Of a stretch of DNA of 64,000 nucleotides, positions 1 to 8,507 are shown piece after piece. Made by a program: the position numbers and the translations under genes. The stretch comes from Mobilitalea sibirica (GTDB taxonomy: Bacteria; Bacillota; Clostridia; Lachnospirales; Lachnospiraceae). The notes below the pieces were generated by a model. That model had not been told where the DNA came from. It ran no database searches and was given only the letters and a program-made list of their open reading frames with translations. Within the stretch, counting starts at the first letter, position 1. Every line of letters begins with the position of its first letter. Location of the stretch: the NCBI RefSeq assembly GCF_015999265.1, contig NZ_JAEAGR010000009.1, positions 78,327 through 142,326 of the forward strand, given 5' to 3'.

Positions 1-1235
1 TAGTCACTGGGTGTAATACCCATTCTTTTCTTAAAGATGCGGCTGAAATAATTCGGATCTTTATATCCGACCATAAAACATACTTCTTTCACAGTTAAAT
101 CGGAGTTGGTTAACAACTCCTTTGCTTTTTTTACTCTTAACATGGATAACCAGTCAATGAAATTAAAACCGGTATTCTTTTTTATCAATTTAGAGAAGTA
201 TTGGGGACTAATGTTAACTTGCTCCGCTACATCCTCTAATGTTATGTCCTCTGTATAATGAGCTTCAAGATATTCTTTGGTTGCCTGAACGATTTTATTG
301 GAATAGTCAATGGAATTTTGTGTTTTTACATATCCGGTTATGTAAATAAAGCGTTTATAAGCCCATTCAATCAACTGGGTGCCGGTTAAATTGGCAAGCT
401 CATTCAAGTGTTTTGAATAGTTAAAGTATTGAGTATCATCCGTACTATCTTTTTGAACCGTATGTGCTGCCAGAACAAGAATTTCTATAATTCTATTGCG
501 CGCGGCACAATCATTCAATTTCTGAATATGATTCATCAGTAAGCTAAAATAATCATAAGCCTCTACCTTCTTGTGACGTATAGCATCCAACATATATTTT
601 TCTGTTTCTTCATAATCAAAATGAAATTCAAAAGAAGTATCTTCTAAGTCTTGTTTGTGTAATACTTGTCCTGTTTTGCAATGGGATAAACAAGATTGAG
701 CCTCGATATATGAGGAATAAATAGACTGAATTTTTTTGAGTTTGCCAATGCCTGCGGTTGCAACTATATTGGCCTCTTTTTTAAAGTGATTAATTAAATC
801 TTTGGATATATCTATACTTTCCTCTTTCGTACGATCCAAAGATATGTCTGTATCCGATGTAACTAAGATACTAATACGATTTGAAATGAGAGGTCCAATT
901 GCAAATTTAAGTTTTTTGGGTAGGGACTTTTTAATAAAATGGTAGATAGAAAGCTCGTTTATCTCGATATTGTTTTGCTGGGTATGGACATCCTGAGACA
1001 GACTCATTAAAATCAAGTATCCAATATCATTTAAATCGAACATCGTTTGGAAATTAATCAGTTCTATATAAGAGAAACCCCGAAAGAATAAAGAAAACAT
1101 AAAATTTTGCTCGATAAGGGCAAAGGTATCCTCAGGGGATAAGGTCTGCTTTGAAAAAAGGATATCATGCTGCAGGCTTTCCCAGAAATCTTTTTGAACT
1201 ATTGTATTAGCAGAGTTGTCTTTAATATTGTTCAT
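1..1235 (-). CDS. AraC-family transcriptional regulator (partial, cut by left edge)
   Basis: The reverse strand is open from an ATG at 1235, with a GAGGAG ribosome binding site just upstream, to the window edge: 411 codons plus two bases. The last 90 or so residues are an AraC/XylS double helix-turn-helix, with readable stretches such as YTEDITLEDVAEQVNISPQYF and a closing FSRIFKKRMGITPSD. The family normally ends within a few residues of that motif, so only the extreme C-terminus is missing. The first 300 residues resemble the middle region of YesN-like regulators, but there is no receiver domain. It is divergent from the protease at 1468 and could control it; that is inference from position only. 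Confidence 0.85.
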   Translation of the reverse strand, partial: MNNIKDNSANTIVQKDFWESLQHDILFSKQTLSPEDTFALIEQNFMFSLFFRGFSYIELINFQTMFDLNDIGYLILMSLSQDVHTQQNNIEINELSIYHFIKKSLPKKLKFAIGPLISNRISILVTSDTDISLDRTKEESIDISKDLINHFKKEANIVATAGIGKLKKIQSIYSSYIEAQSCLSHCKTGQVLHKQDLEDTSFEFHFDYEETEKYMLDAIRHKKVEAYDYFSLLMNHIQKLNDCAARNRIIEILVLAAHTVQKDSTDDTQYFNYSKHLNELANLTGTQLIEWAYKRFIYITGYVKTQNSIDYSNKIVQATKEYLEAHYTEDITLEDVAEQVNISPQYFSKLIKKNTGFNFIDWLSMLRVKKAKELLTNSDLTVKEVCFMVGYKDPNYFSRIFKKRMGITPSD

Positions 1236-1289
1236 AATACACTCCTCGTAATGTGATGAAATCCTATGTTATGTGTGAATTATAGCTTT

Positions 1290-1295
1290 ATTATA
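1290..1295 (-). promoter_or_regulatory. Candidate extended -10 for the AraC-family gene
   Basis: On the reverse strand this reads TGG followed by TATAAT, an extended -10 element about 55 nt before the start codon. No good -35 hexamer lies at the usual distance. Confidence 0.4.
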
Positions 1296-1389
1296 CCATA
1301 AATTGTTATCAAATGCACGCCCAAAATATGTAAAAATAAAAATATGTAGATTTATGGAAGTTTAGGATTATTTTTTAAATAATTGTATT

Positions 1390-1418
1390 TTGCCACATAA
1401 TTGCCAAGATAAGATAAT
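1390..1418 (+). promoter_or_regulatory. Candidate sigma-A promoter for the S8 protease
   Basis: TTGCCA at 1390-1395 and GATAAT at 1413-1418 are separated by 17 nt. They lie about 50 nt before the protease start, in the divergent intergenic region shared with the AraC-family gene. Confidence 0.4.
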
Positions 1419-1467
1419 ACGATAAAGGTGGATAAAGTTAATGTTAGACTTAAGATGAGGTGACTTG

Positions 1468-3708
1468 ATGAAAAAAAGAATGCAACATTTCATGATGCAA
1501 TGTAGAAATAATAAAATATCTGTAATTTCCGGTAGTGTTGTCTTGATGTCTATCGTATTTATATTATATGCAACATTATATAACTATGAGGAGAAAAAAA
1601 ACATTTATGATGAAGCCGGTGGTGAGATAGTAACCATCTTTTCGAGAACGGTTGAAGAAGAGGATTTAAATGCCATGGTGTTATCCTTTTCCACACCGGT
1701 GTATGTGCTCAAACACATTGATGATTATGTATTATTCTATGTAGAGGACAATACAAAATATCAGGATATTATCAAGAAATTATCCGAAAACCCGTTAGTA
1801 AAATCAGTGCAGGCAAACCATACGGTTTCTTCCATGGGATTTAGTCTGGATGCATATTCGGATACACAGTGGGCAATCTACAATCCTGGTAATTATGCCA
1901 ATGTAACAGAGAAAGGAATGTATCATAAAATGTCCACTCTGGATGTAGATATGGATATTGCCGAAGCCTGGAACTATATGAAGGAAGATGAAAAGGAACG
2001 TCGTGAAGTTGTAGTTGCTGTTATTGACACGGGTATTGATTATCAGCATCCGGATTTGGCTGATAATATGTGGATCAACCGGGAGGAAATACCTGATGAT
2101 GGCATAGACAACGATAATAACGGATATGTGGATGATGTCTATGGTTGGGATTTTTATAATGATGACGCAACGGTATGCCATTATAAATACAGTAATGAAT
2201 TAAAAACGAATGTGGCGTTACCAGAAGATAATGACGACCATGGAACACATATAGCCGGTATTATTGGGGCAGTGGCAGATAATAATATCGGTATAGCCGG
2301 GGTGGCATCAAATATAGATATAAAAATAATGTCTTTGAAAATTAATGGCGGATCGGATGGAACGGGAAATATCTCCAATGCCATCGAAGCTATAAAATAT
2401 GCTACCATGATGGGAGCTGACATTTGCAATCTCAGTTGGGGCACCAGTCAATATGCAGAGGCCTTAAAAGAAGTGATCAAAAATTCGGATATGTTATTTG
2501 TAGCGGCTGCCGGTAATTCAGGTACGAATAATAACAGCAGTCCCGTTTATCCCGCAAATTTAAAACTGGATAATTTGATATCTGTTACCTTTATAGACCC
2601 AAACGGAGCTTTAACAAGACTATCTAATTATGGGGTATCAACCGTAGACTTGGCCGCTCCCGGAGCTGATATCTTTAGTACGATAGTAGGAACCTATAAA
2701 TCCATGAGTGGGTCCTCTATGGCAACACCCCATGTGAGTGGGTTAGCAGCTTTACTTTACTCATATCATGATGGTTTATATCCATCTAATATAAAAGAAA
2801 TTATTTTGAATAATATAAAAACACTTCCCAAACTAAACGGCTTTATGATACATACCGGTATTCCCAATGCATATCAGGCAGTAGCAGCTGCTGATAGCCT
2901 CATCTGGGATACTGATCCACCAAAGTTAAAGTTTAAAACGATATATGATAATGAGAAGTTCCATATAGATATATTATCAGAAGATTTGGGTGGTTCCAAA
3001 ATCAGAACAATCAATTGGATTACCGGAGAGAGGGCCCTGTCGGATTTTAAGCATGGAATCGCAGGGACAAAAGTGTTAAATGACCGGATTACAGTATTAA
3101 AAGCAGGAGTATACACCTTTTATGCCAGTGATTACTCTGGAAATGAAACAGTAGTTACCCATGAAGTGAAAGAGGATACAACGCCTCCAACAATTATTTC
3201 AACCTATACAGTAGCAGATGATTATAACATCAGGACAGTTACTGTCCGGGTTAAGGATGCACAGAGTAATATAAGAAGAGTGAAATATATGGAGGGTAGA
3301 AAAAAAGCAACCGACTTTTTACCGGCAGGAGCCGGAACGGAGATAGAATTAAAGAGCGGGAAAGGAAGCTTTAAGATTGATAAAGATGGAATGTATACCG
3401 TATATGCGATTGATAACAGAGGGAATACTACCATAGAGATAGTTAATATTAAATCCGTTAAATCTACCGAGATAAAATTTATAAGAAGTCAAAAGACGAT
3501 GACAGAAGGGCAGTTGTATACCTTAAGAGCATTTGTTAAGCCTGTAAATACAACGGATAAGATTATTTACTCGATTAACGATGAAACAGTAGCTACCGTA
3601 TCAGGCACAGGAAAAATAAAAGCATTGAAGGAAGGGAAAGCTGTTATAACAGCTAGAACCAGTAGCGGATTAACAGCTGTCTGTGAACTGACGGTGGTCA
3701 AGAAGTAG
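1468..3708 (+). CDS. Membrane-anchored subtilisin-like serine protease (S8) with C-terminal Ig-like domain
   Basis: This is a 746-residue exported protease of the subtilase family. An N-terminal hydrophobic segment (about residues 18-38) acts as anchor or uncleaved signal. It is followed by a pro-region of about 80 residues. The catalytic triad is visible: Asp187 in VIDTGIDYQHPDL, His258 in DDHGTHIAG and Ser417 in GSSMATPHVSG, with the oxyanion Asn in AAAGNSG. Beyond about residue 470 are beta-rich segments, and the last 80 residues look like a bacterial Ig-like (Big2) domain. No sortase motif or SLH domain is seen. I start at ATG 1468 rather than the adjacent TTG 1465 because the AGGTG at 1458-1462 is better spaced. 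Substrate unknown. Confidence 0.9.
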   Translation: MKKRMQHFMMQCRNNKISVISGSVVLMSIVFILYATLYNYEEKKNIYDEAGGEIVTIFSRTVEEEDLNAMVLSFSTPVYVLKHIDDYVLFYVEDNTKYQDIIKKLSENPLVKSVQANHTVSSMGFSLDAYSDTQWAIYNPGNYANVTEKGMYHKMSTLDVDMDIAEAWNYMKEDEKERREVVVAVIDTGIDYQHPDLADNMWINREEIPDDGIDNDNNGYVDDVYGWDFYNDDATVCHYKYSNELKTNVALPEDNDDHGTHIAGIIGAVADNNIGIAGVASNIDIKIMSLKINGGSDGTGNISNAIEAIKYATMMGADICNLSWGTSQYAEALKEVIKNSDMLFVAAAGNSGTNNNSSPVYPANLKLDNLISVTFIDPNGALTRLSNYGVSTVDLAAPGADIFSTIVGTYKSMSGSSMATPHVSGLAALLYSYHDGLYPSNIKEIILNNIKTLPKLNGFMIHTGIPNAYQAVAAADSLIWDTDPPKLKFKTIYDNEKFHIDILSEDLGGSKIRTINWITGERALSDFKHGIAGTKVLNDRITVLKAGVYTFYASDYSGNETVVTHEVKEDTTPPTIISTYTVADDYNIRTVTVRVKDAQSNIRRVKYMEGRKKATDFLPAGAGTEIELKSGKGSFKIDKDGMYTVYAIDNRGNTTIEIVNIKSVKSTEIKFIRSQKTMTEGQLYTLRAFVKPVNTTDKIIYSINDETVATVSGTGKIKALKEGKAVITARTSSGLTAVCELTVVKK

Positions 3709-3827
3709 TGTATTATAATATAAAAAGACTTATATAATCATTTTATTATTTCTATATTAACCTAATAATAAGAATAAACATGCTAGATATATTAAATCAG
3801 ACGAAAAGTTTCAAAGTATCGATATCA

Positions 3828-3939
3828 GGTATACATCGGACGGAGATTCCTTAGAATTGTTTTATCATTTTTGTAGTGAAGCTTAGTATTACTGGAAAAT
3901 GATAATATTAAGTCTAAGAGATATCGTCCGATGTATACC
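3828..3939. repeat. Nested inverted repeat (palindromic module 1)
   Basis: A perfect 15-bp inverted repeat (3828-3842 with 3925-3939, arm GGTATACATCGGACG) encloses further pairing: CTTAG with CTAAG, and TATCATTTT with AAAATGATA. The whole could fold as one long stem. It lies between the protease gene and the rpmG promoter. It could be a miniature mobile element or a transcribed hairpin; nothing in it codes. Confidence 0.75.
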
Positions 3940-3954
3940 GTTAATAGTGTGGAA

Positions 3955-4120
3955 GGACTAATCTATGAACGAAAAGCAGATTAGAAGTTCAAAATCCTTT
4001 GGATTTTGTACGGATCCGAAGGATACGTTGTTCACAGTTGCACTTATCCAACAAATTTGCAGAGTACCATCATGCAAGCATGTGGAACTCTGTAAATTTG
4101 TTGGACTAATCTGCTTTTCG
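3955..4120. repeat. Composite palindromic element (module 2) before the rpmG promoter
   Basis: An outer perfect 15-bp inverted repeat pairs 3970-3984 (CGAAAAGCAGATTAG) with 4106-4120. Inside are a small hairpin (AAAATCC/GGATTTT, 3991-4007) and a 19-bp arm at 4047-4065 pairing with 4087-4105 with one mismatch. The sequence GGACTAATCT occurs near both ends. This architecture looks like a dispersed extragenic palindrome rather than a simple terminator. It ends 12 nt before the promoter of the rpmG-secE-nusG operon. Confidence 0.7.
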
Positions 4121-4132
4121 TGAAAATTTATG

Positions 4133-4161
4133 TTGACGTAATTTATTGGGTATGATATATT
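4133..4161 (+). promoter_or_regulatory. Sigma-A promoter for rpmG-secE-nusG
   Basis: TTGACG at 4133-4138 and TATATT at 4156-4161 are separated by 17 nt, about 97 nt before rpmG. A small hairpin (ATTTCGC/GCGAAAT, 4201-4217) lies in the leader. Confidence 0.7.
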
Positions 4162-4257
4162 AAGTAAGCAGAGAAAGAGGGCTTTTTTTTTATGCCTTAA
4201 ATTTCGCTCGGCGAAATAAGCAATATTGCGCTACAAGAGAAATCGGAGGTGGAAGTT

Positions 4258-4407
4258 GTGCGCGTAAAAATCACATTGGCATGTACTGATTGCAAACAAC
4301 GCAATTACAACATGACGAAAGAAAAGAAGTTACATCCGGACAGAATGGAAACAAAGAAGTATTGCAAGTTCTGTAGATCACACACATTGCACAAGGAAAC
4401 GAAATAA
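4258..4407 (+). CDS. rpmG: 50S ribosomal protein L33
   Basis: A 49-residue protein starting at GTG 4258 after a GGAGG site. It has the zinc-ribbon pattern of L33, with CTDC near the N-terminus and CKFC near residue 36, so it is the zinc-binding form. L33 sits near the tRNA exit site of the large subunit. The order rpmG-secE-nusG is the usual one in Firmicutes. The gene is short enough to be missed by ORF finders. Confidence 0.95.
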   Translation: MRVKITLACTDCKQRNYNMTKEKKLHPDRMETKKYCKFCRSHTLHKETK

Positions 4408-4432
4408 TTATATCTGAAAGGGAAGTGAAGAC

Positions 4433-4645
4433 ATGGGAGAGATGACAAATACTACAACCGAAAAAGCTCCTAAAAGAAGCTGGTTCAAGGGTCTTAAATC
4501 CGAGTTCAAGAAAATTGTATGGCCGGATAAAGAAACTCTTACAAAACAATCAATCGCTGTCGTAATTGTAACCGTTCTATTAGGTGTAATTATTTATTTG
4601 CTGGATAACTTAATTGAAGCTGGTATTGGCATCATAATAGGATAA
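4433..4645 (+). CDS. secE: Preprotein translocase subunit SecE
   Basis: A 70-residue protein with the SecE layout: a charged N-terminus containing FKKIVWPDKETL, then one transmembrane helix (about residues 43-65). SecE braces SecY in the Sec channel. A second ATG three codons in (4442) is possible; the first fits the upstream GGGAAGTG site. nusG follows 10 nt later, in the same operon. Confidence 0.95.
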   Translation: MGEMTNTTTEKAPKRSWFKGLKSEFKKIVWPDKETLTKQSIAVVIVTVLLGVIIYLLDNLIEAGIGIIIG

Positions 4646-4655
4646 GGGTGAGAAT

Positions 4656-5180
4656 ATGTCGGAAGCTAATTGGTACGTTGTTCACACATACTCAGGGTAT
4701 GAGAACAAAGTAAAAGCGAACATTGAGAAAACGATCGAAAACAGAAAGCTGGAGGATCAGATTTTAGAAGTATCTGTTCCAATGCAGGATGTCATTGAAG
4801 TAAAAAACGGTGTTAAGAAACGTGTTCAAAAGAAGATGTTTCCCGGTTATGTATTGCTCCATATGGTCATGAATGATGATGTATGGTATGTGGTACGTAA
4901 TACCAGAGGTGTAACAGGCTTTGTAGGCCCGGATTCGAAACAGCCGGTCCCGTTGTCAGAGGCAGAAATGCGAAGCATGGGAATCAAGGGCAATCAAGAT
5001 GTTGTTGTTGATTTTGAGATAGGTGATACGGTTACGGTTATTTCCGGTGTATGGGAAAATACTACCGGTGTTATCAAGCATATCAATACTCATAAACAGA
5101 TCGTTACTATCAGCGTGGACATGTTTGGTCGTGAAACCCCGGTTGAAATCAGTTTTAATGAAGTTAAAGTCAGTAAATAA
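4656..5180 (+). CDS. nusG: Transcription termination/antitermination factor NusG
   Basis: A 174-residue protein with the NGN domain first (WYVVHTYSGYENKVKANIE at the N-terminus, then MFPGYVLL and RGVTGFVG). A C-terminal KOW domain follows (GDTVTVISGVWENTTGVI). NusG binds the RNA polymerase clamp and modulates pausing and termination. Length is normal. It is followed by the rplK-rplA genes, as in most bacteria. Confidence 0.97.
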   Translation: MSEANWYVVHTYSGYENKVKANIEKTIENRKLEDQILEVSVPMQDVIEVKNGVKKRVQKKMFPGYVLLHMVMNDDVWYVVRNTRGVTGFVGPDSKQPVPLSEAEMRSMGIKGNQDVVVDFEIGDTVTVISGVWENTTGVIKHINTHKQIVTISVDMFGRETPVEISFNEVKVSK

Positions 5181-5229
5181 TCTTATCTTAAAAACTCGTT
5201 TAGTGTTTTTAGGTTCGACATCCGTGTAT

Positions 5230-5300
5230 GCAATGGAAAAGAGAGTAACTTAAGTTAGTTACGTGGGAGGGAAATTCCCGCAAACACCACATTTATCAGG
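5230..5300 (+). promoter_or_regulatory. Candidate structured leader of rplK
   Basis: Between nusG and rplK lies a short G/C-rich block with GTGGGAGGG and CCCGCAAACACCAC, which pair as GTGG/CCAC with an inner GGGA/TCCC. Related pieces (ATGTGGGAGG and GATGACAT) recur between rplK and rplA. This suggests autoregulation by L1 or L11, as known for the operon in other bacteria. Which protein binds is inference. Confidence 0.45.
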
Positions 5301-5312
5301 AGGTATGCTATA

Positions 5313-5738
5313 ATGGCAAAGAAAGTATCAGGTTATATCAAATTACAAATTCCCGCTGGCAAGGCTACACCGGCTCCCCCGGTAGGACCCGCACTTGGTC
5401 AGCATGGTGTGAACATTGTTCAGTTCACGAAAGAATTTAATGCAAGAACAGCAGATCAAGACGGAATGATTATTCCGGTTGTAATCACTGTATATGCAGA
5501 CAGAAGCTTCAGCTTCATCACAAAAACACCACCAGCAGCAGTATTAATTAAGAAAGCCCTTAATTTGAAGTCCGGATCAGCAGTTCCGAATAAAACAAAG
5601 GTTGCATCTATTTCAAAAGCTGAGCTTAAGAAAATTGCTGAACTTAAAATGCCTGATTTAAATGCAGCAAGCGTTGAAGCGGCGATGAGTATGATCGCTG
5701 GAACCGCTAGAAGCATGGGCGTTACCGTAGTTGACTAA
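5313..5738 (+). CDS. rplK: 50S ribosomal protein L11
   Basis: A 141-residue L11 of normal length, with the N-terminal [20 protein letters not shown] motif and a C-terminal rRNA-binding domain ending in [13 protein letters not shown]11 forms the GTPase-associated centre with 23S rRNA and the L10-L12 stalk. AGGAGG at 5299-5304 supports the ATG. Confidence 0.97.
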   Translation: MAKKVSGYIKLQIPAGKATPAPPVGPALGQHGVNIVQFTKEFNARTADQDGMIIPVVITVYADRSFSFITKTPPAAVLIKKALNLKSGSAVPNKTKVASISKAELKKIAELKMPDLNAASVEAAMSMIAGTARSMGVTVVD

Positions 5739-5759
5739 TACGAATATAACAACATGGTT

Positions 5760-5890
5760 GAAAGATATCATGTGATTTAGAATCTATTAATGTGGGAGGA
5801 TATGCTAGCAGGTATCTGCTTGGCAGGAAAACCAAAAGGTTTTCCAACGGATGTTAGATTTTCATGATGACATAATAGTCTAGCTGATAT
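5760..5890 (+). promoter_or_regulatory. Structured spacer between rplK and rplA
   Basis: This spacer of 200 nt contains a strong hairpin (GGAAAACC/GGTTTTCC) inside a larger pairing of ATGTGGGAGG (near 5791) with GATGACAT (near 5865). Its position suggests an L1 autoregulatory site or an RNA processing element. No promoter is clear. Confidence 0.4.
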
Positions 5891-5938
5891 ATCATAAATT
5901 CCGTTTTCTTCCGATAAAACCACTAGGAGGTTTATATA

Positions 5939-6631
5939 ATGAAAAGAGGAAAGAAATATACAGATTCTGCAAAGTTAATTGACAGATCTGTTCAATATGA
6001 AGCAGCAGAAGCAATCAGCCTTGTTAAGAAAGCGGCTGTAGCAAAATTTGATGAGACAATCGAAGCTCATATCAGACTGGGTGTAGACGGACGTCACGCT
6101 GACCAACAGGTTCGTGGTGCGGTAGTATTACCTCACGGAACCGGTAAAACAGTTCGTGTGCTTGTATTTGCCAAAGGTGATAAAGCAGCTGAGGCACAAG
6201 CGGCAGGAGCAGATTATGTTGGTGCGGATGATTTAATTCCTAAGATCCAGAACGAAGGATGGTTTGAGTTTGATGTTGTTGTTGCAACCCCTGACATGAT
6301 GGGTGTGGTAGGCCGTCTTGGTCGTGTGCTCGGACCTAAGGGCTTAATGCCAAATCCTAAAGCAGGTACAGTTACCATGGATGTAACAAAAGCAGTTAAC
6401 GATATCAAAGCAGGTAAGATTGAATACAGATTGGATAAGACTAACATTATCCACGTTCCTTTGGGTAAAGCTTCCTTTACTGAGGAGATGTTAAATGACA
6501 ACTTCCAGACATTAATCGGAGCTGTTCTTAAGGCAAAACCTTCAGCTGCAAAGGGACAGTATTTAAGAAGCGTAACTCTGGCTTCCACTATGGGACCTGG
6601 TGTAAAGCTAAATACTGCAAAATTAGGATAA
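5939..6631 (+). CDS. rplA: 50S ribosomal protein L1
   Basis: A 230-residue L1 of normal length, with [10 protein letters not shown] at the start, the [11 protein letters not shown] motif and [20 protein letters not shown] in the middle. L1 binds the mobile L1 stalk of 23S rRNA and often represses its own operon. The ATG follows AGGAGG with good spacing. Confidence 0.97.
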   Translation: MKRGKKYTDSAKLIDRSVQYEAAEAISLVKKAAVAKFDETIEAHIRLGVDGRHADQQVRGAVVLPHGTGKTVRVLVFAKGDKAAEAQAAGADYVGADDLIPKIQNEGWFEFDVVVATPDMMGVVGRLGRVLGPKGLMPNPKAGTVTMDVTKAVNDIKAGKIEYRLDKTNIIHVPLGKASFTEEMLNDNFQTLIGAVLKAKPSAAKGQYLRSVTLASTMGPGVKLNTAKLG

Positions 6632-6776
6632 GTAAAGCGTGATTCGAAATTCGATTGGATTTCGTGAAGCGACAAAATCAAATATAAAAAAACCAATTTT
6701 TCTGTTCTGTAATCGGCGTTATTCGATTGGATACAATTGATTGGTATAATATTTTAGGTAAATATTAAAATAAAGA

Positions 6777-6806
6777 TTGACACGACAGAAAAGATTATGT
6801 TATAAT
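6777..6806 (+). promoter_or_regulatory. Strong sigma-A promoter for rplJ-rplL
   Basis: TTGACA at 6777-6782 and TATAAT at 6801-6806 are separated by 18 nt, with a TG extended -10. It starts the transcript that carries the L10 leader. Confidence 0.85.
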
Positions 6807-6817
6807 CCTTTTTGCGT

Positions 6818-6900
6818 AAACTGCCGAAGACAGTAGGTGCCGTAAGGCGTAAGGTGAAACCGCCTACCGAGGAAAAGTTGGTTTGAAATCATTTTATGAT
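6818..6900 (+). ncRNA. Ribosomal L10 leader
   Basis: The segment with CTGCCGAAGACAGTAGGTGC, CGTAAGGCGTAAGGTGAAA and CCGCCTACCGAGG is the well-known L10 leader fold. In it the L10-(L12) complex binds its own mRNA to repress the rplJ-rplL operon. It sits between a strong promoter and an attenuator-like hairpin. Confidence 0.9.
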
Positions 6901-6906
6901 AACGGA

Positions 6907-6939
6907 ACCTCTTTCTGCTTTGGCAGGAAGAGGTTTTTT
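6907..6939 (+). terminator. Attenuator hairpin in the rplJ leader
   Basis: ACCTCTT and AAGAGGT pair around a short loop, followed by six T residues. The hairpin lies between the L10 leader and rplJ, so it can serve as the regulated terminator. Confidence 0.75.
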
Positions 6940-6972
6940 GATAGTCTTAATTACAATAAGGAGGTGTACAAG

Positions 6973-7464
6973 ATGGCAAAAATCGAATTGAAACAACCTA
7001 TAGTTGAAGAAATTAAAGGTTATGTTGAAGGTGCTAAAGCTGCTGTTTTAGTAGATTATCGTGGCTTAACAGTTGCTGAAGATACAGAGCTTCGTAAGAA
7101 ATTAAGAGAGGCTGGCGTTGTATATAAGGTTTATAAAAATACAATGTTAAACTTTGCATTTAAAGGCTCAGAATTTGAAGCTTTATCAAAGGATCTGGAA
7201 GGACCTACAGCAGTTGCTTTCGGTATGGAAGATGCAACCGCTCCTGCAAGAATTTTAAATGATCTTATTAAAACCATGCCTAAGCTTGAGTTTAAGTCCG
7301 GTGTTGTTGAAGGAACTTATTACGATACCAATGGTATTAAAGTTATTGCAACGATCCCTTCAAGAGAAGAGCTTATCTCCAAGTTACTTGGAAGCTTACA
7401 GTCACCGATTACAAACTTTGCTCGTGTGCTTAAGCAGATTGCTGAGAAGACAGAAGCAGCATAA
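6973..7464 (+). CDS. rplJ: 50S ribosomal protein L10
   Basis: A 163-residue L10 starting at ATG 6973 after GGAGG. An upstream in-frame ATG at 6883 lies inside the leader and attenuator, and is rejected. Family motifs include VDYRGLTVAED, VYKNTMLNFA and a C-terminal helix that docks L12 dimers. L10 is the base of the ribosomal stalk and the repressor of this operon. Confidence 0.96.
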   Translation: MAKIELKQPIVEEIKGYVEGAKAAVLVDYRGLTVAEDTELRKKLREAGVVYKVYKNTMLNFAFKGSEFEALSKDLEGPTAVAFGMEDATAPARILNDLIKTMPKLEFKSGVVEGTYYDTNGIKVIATIPSREELISKLLGSLQSPITNFARVLKQIAEKTEAA

Positions 7465-7531
7465 GATATTCTTTTATTATTAGAACATTAACGAATAACA
7501 ATCAATTAAATATTATATGGAGGAAATTAAA

Positions 7532-7900
7532 ATGACAACTCAAGAATTTATCGAGGCTATTAAGGGCCTTACCGTTTTAGAATTAAATGATTTAGTAAAA
7601 GCATGTGAAGAAGAATTTGGTGTATCCGCAGCAGCAGGTGTTGTAATGGCAGCAGGTCCTGCAGGTGGTGCGGCAGCAGAAGAAGAGAAGACTGAGTTCA
7701 ACGTAGAGTTAACCGAAGTTGGTCCTAACAAGGTTAAGGTTATCAAAGTTGTTCGTGAAGCAACCGGCTTAGGTTTAAAAGAAGCTAAGGATCTTGTAGA
7801 TGCAGCTCCTAAGATGCTTAAAGAAGGTGCTTCTAAGGCAGAAGCTGATGACATTAAGGCTAAGCTTGAAGCTGAAGGTGCTAAAGTTACTTTAAAATAA
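7532..7900 (+). CDS. rplL: 50S ribosomal protein L7/L12
   Basis: A 122-residue stalk protein. An N-terminal dimerisation region is followed by an Ala/Gly-rich hinge (about residues 38-52) and the C-terminal domain with [24 protein letters not shown] sequence. I start at ATG 7532, because the upstream in-frame ATG at 7517 overlaps the ribosome binding site GGAGG. L12 recruits translation GTPases. Confidence 0.97.
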   Translation: MTTQEFIEAIKGLTVLELNDLVKACEEEFGVSAAAGVVMAAGPAGGAAAEEEKTEFNVELTEVGPNKVKVIKVVREATGLGLKEAKDLVDAAPKMLKEGASKAEADDIKAKLEAEGAKVTLK

Positions 7901-7917
7901 TACACATAATGTGTTAA

Positions 7918-7968
7918 AAGGACGCGTTGTATAATTAACGATATCGTTAGTTAAACAACGCGTCCTTT
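7918..7968 (+). terminator. Terminator after rplL
   Basis: AAGGACGCGTTGT pairs with ACAACGCGTCCTT around a second inner hairpin (TAACGAT/ATCGTTA). It separates the rplJ-rplL unit from rpoB, though the tail is only moderately T-rich. Confidence 0.8.
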
Positions 7969-8357
7969 GTTCTATTTATCAAATTCATGATTAGTTACAA
8001 TTCATCGTGATCTACTTATGAATCCTAAGTTAAGTAATGTCTATCAAAGCGAAAGATAGATTTAATATAATGATAGTTTAGCGAAAAGTACTACTTTTGG
8101 ATTGGGTTTTTAGTAAAAAGTAAAAACATAGGATATAGTAGTTTCAAATAATCATGAATTCAGATTAAATGAGTCACATTCTGTAACCAGAAATCGTATT
8201 AGAATGTATAAAATGAAAATGCGATATTTATATACATATTTTAACAACTGTTATAGAAGGGTAATTTGTAGTTTTAGGTAATAATTAGACGAAAGGAAGA
8301 GGCTTATTTGAATTGTGGAAAATTTTCATAAAAATAAAAAAAATCAACAAATTTTCG
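7969..8357. other. Non-coding gap before the rpoB promoter
   Basis: This AT-rich stretch has no credible gene on either strand. One small hairpin (TCTATC/GATAGA) lies near 8041-8060. I see nothing else I can support. Confidence 0.6.
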
Positions 8358-8386
8358 TTGACAGTTAAAAATAAATATGCTAGTAT
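8358..8386 (+). promoter_or_regulatory. Sigma-A promoter for rpoB-rpoC
   Basis: TTGACA at 8358-8363 and TAGTAT at 8381-8386 are separated by 17 nt, with a TG extended -10. The leader is about 115 nt long. Confidence 0.8.
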
Positions 8387-8507
8387 GAAAGATGCACTAT
8401 TGTGGTGTTATATGCCTAATTAATAATATTATAGCATATATACTTGAAAATGAAAAGAAGTTTTTTATTCAAATCTAACTTATTAAATTCAAGGGGTGAA
8501 AACGTCA

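Noticed and set aside
5023..5253. 76-codon frame overlapping the end of nusG
   Set aside because: It is out of frame within nusG and has no ribosome binding site or family match.
7540..7905. 121-codon reverse frame across rplL
   Set aside because: It is an antisense shadow of the Ala/Glu-rich rplL sequence.
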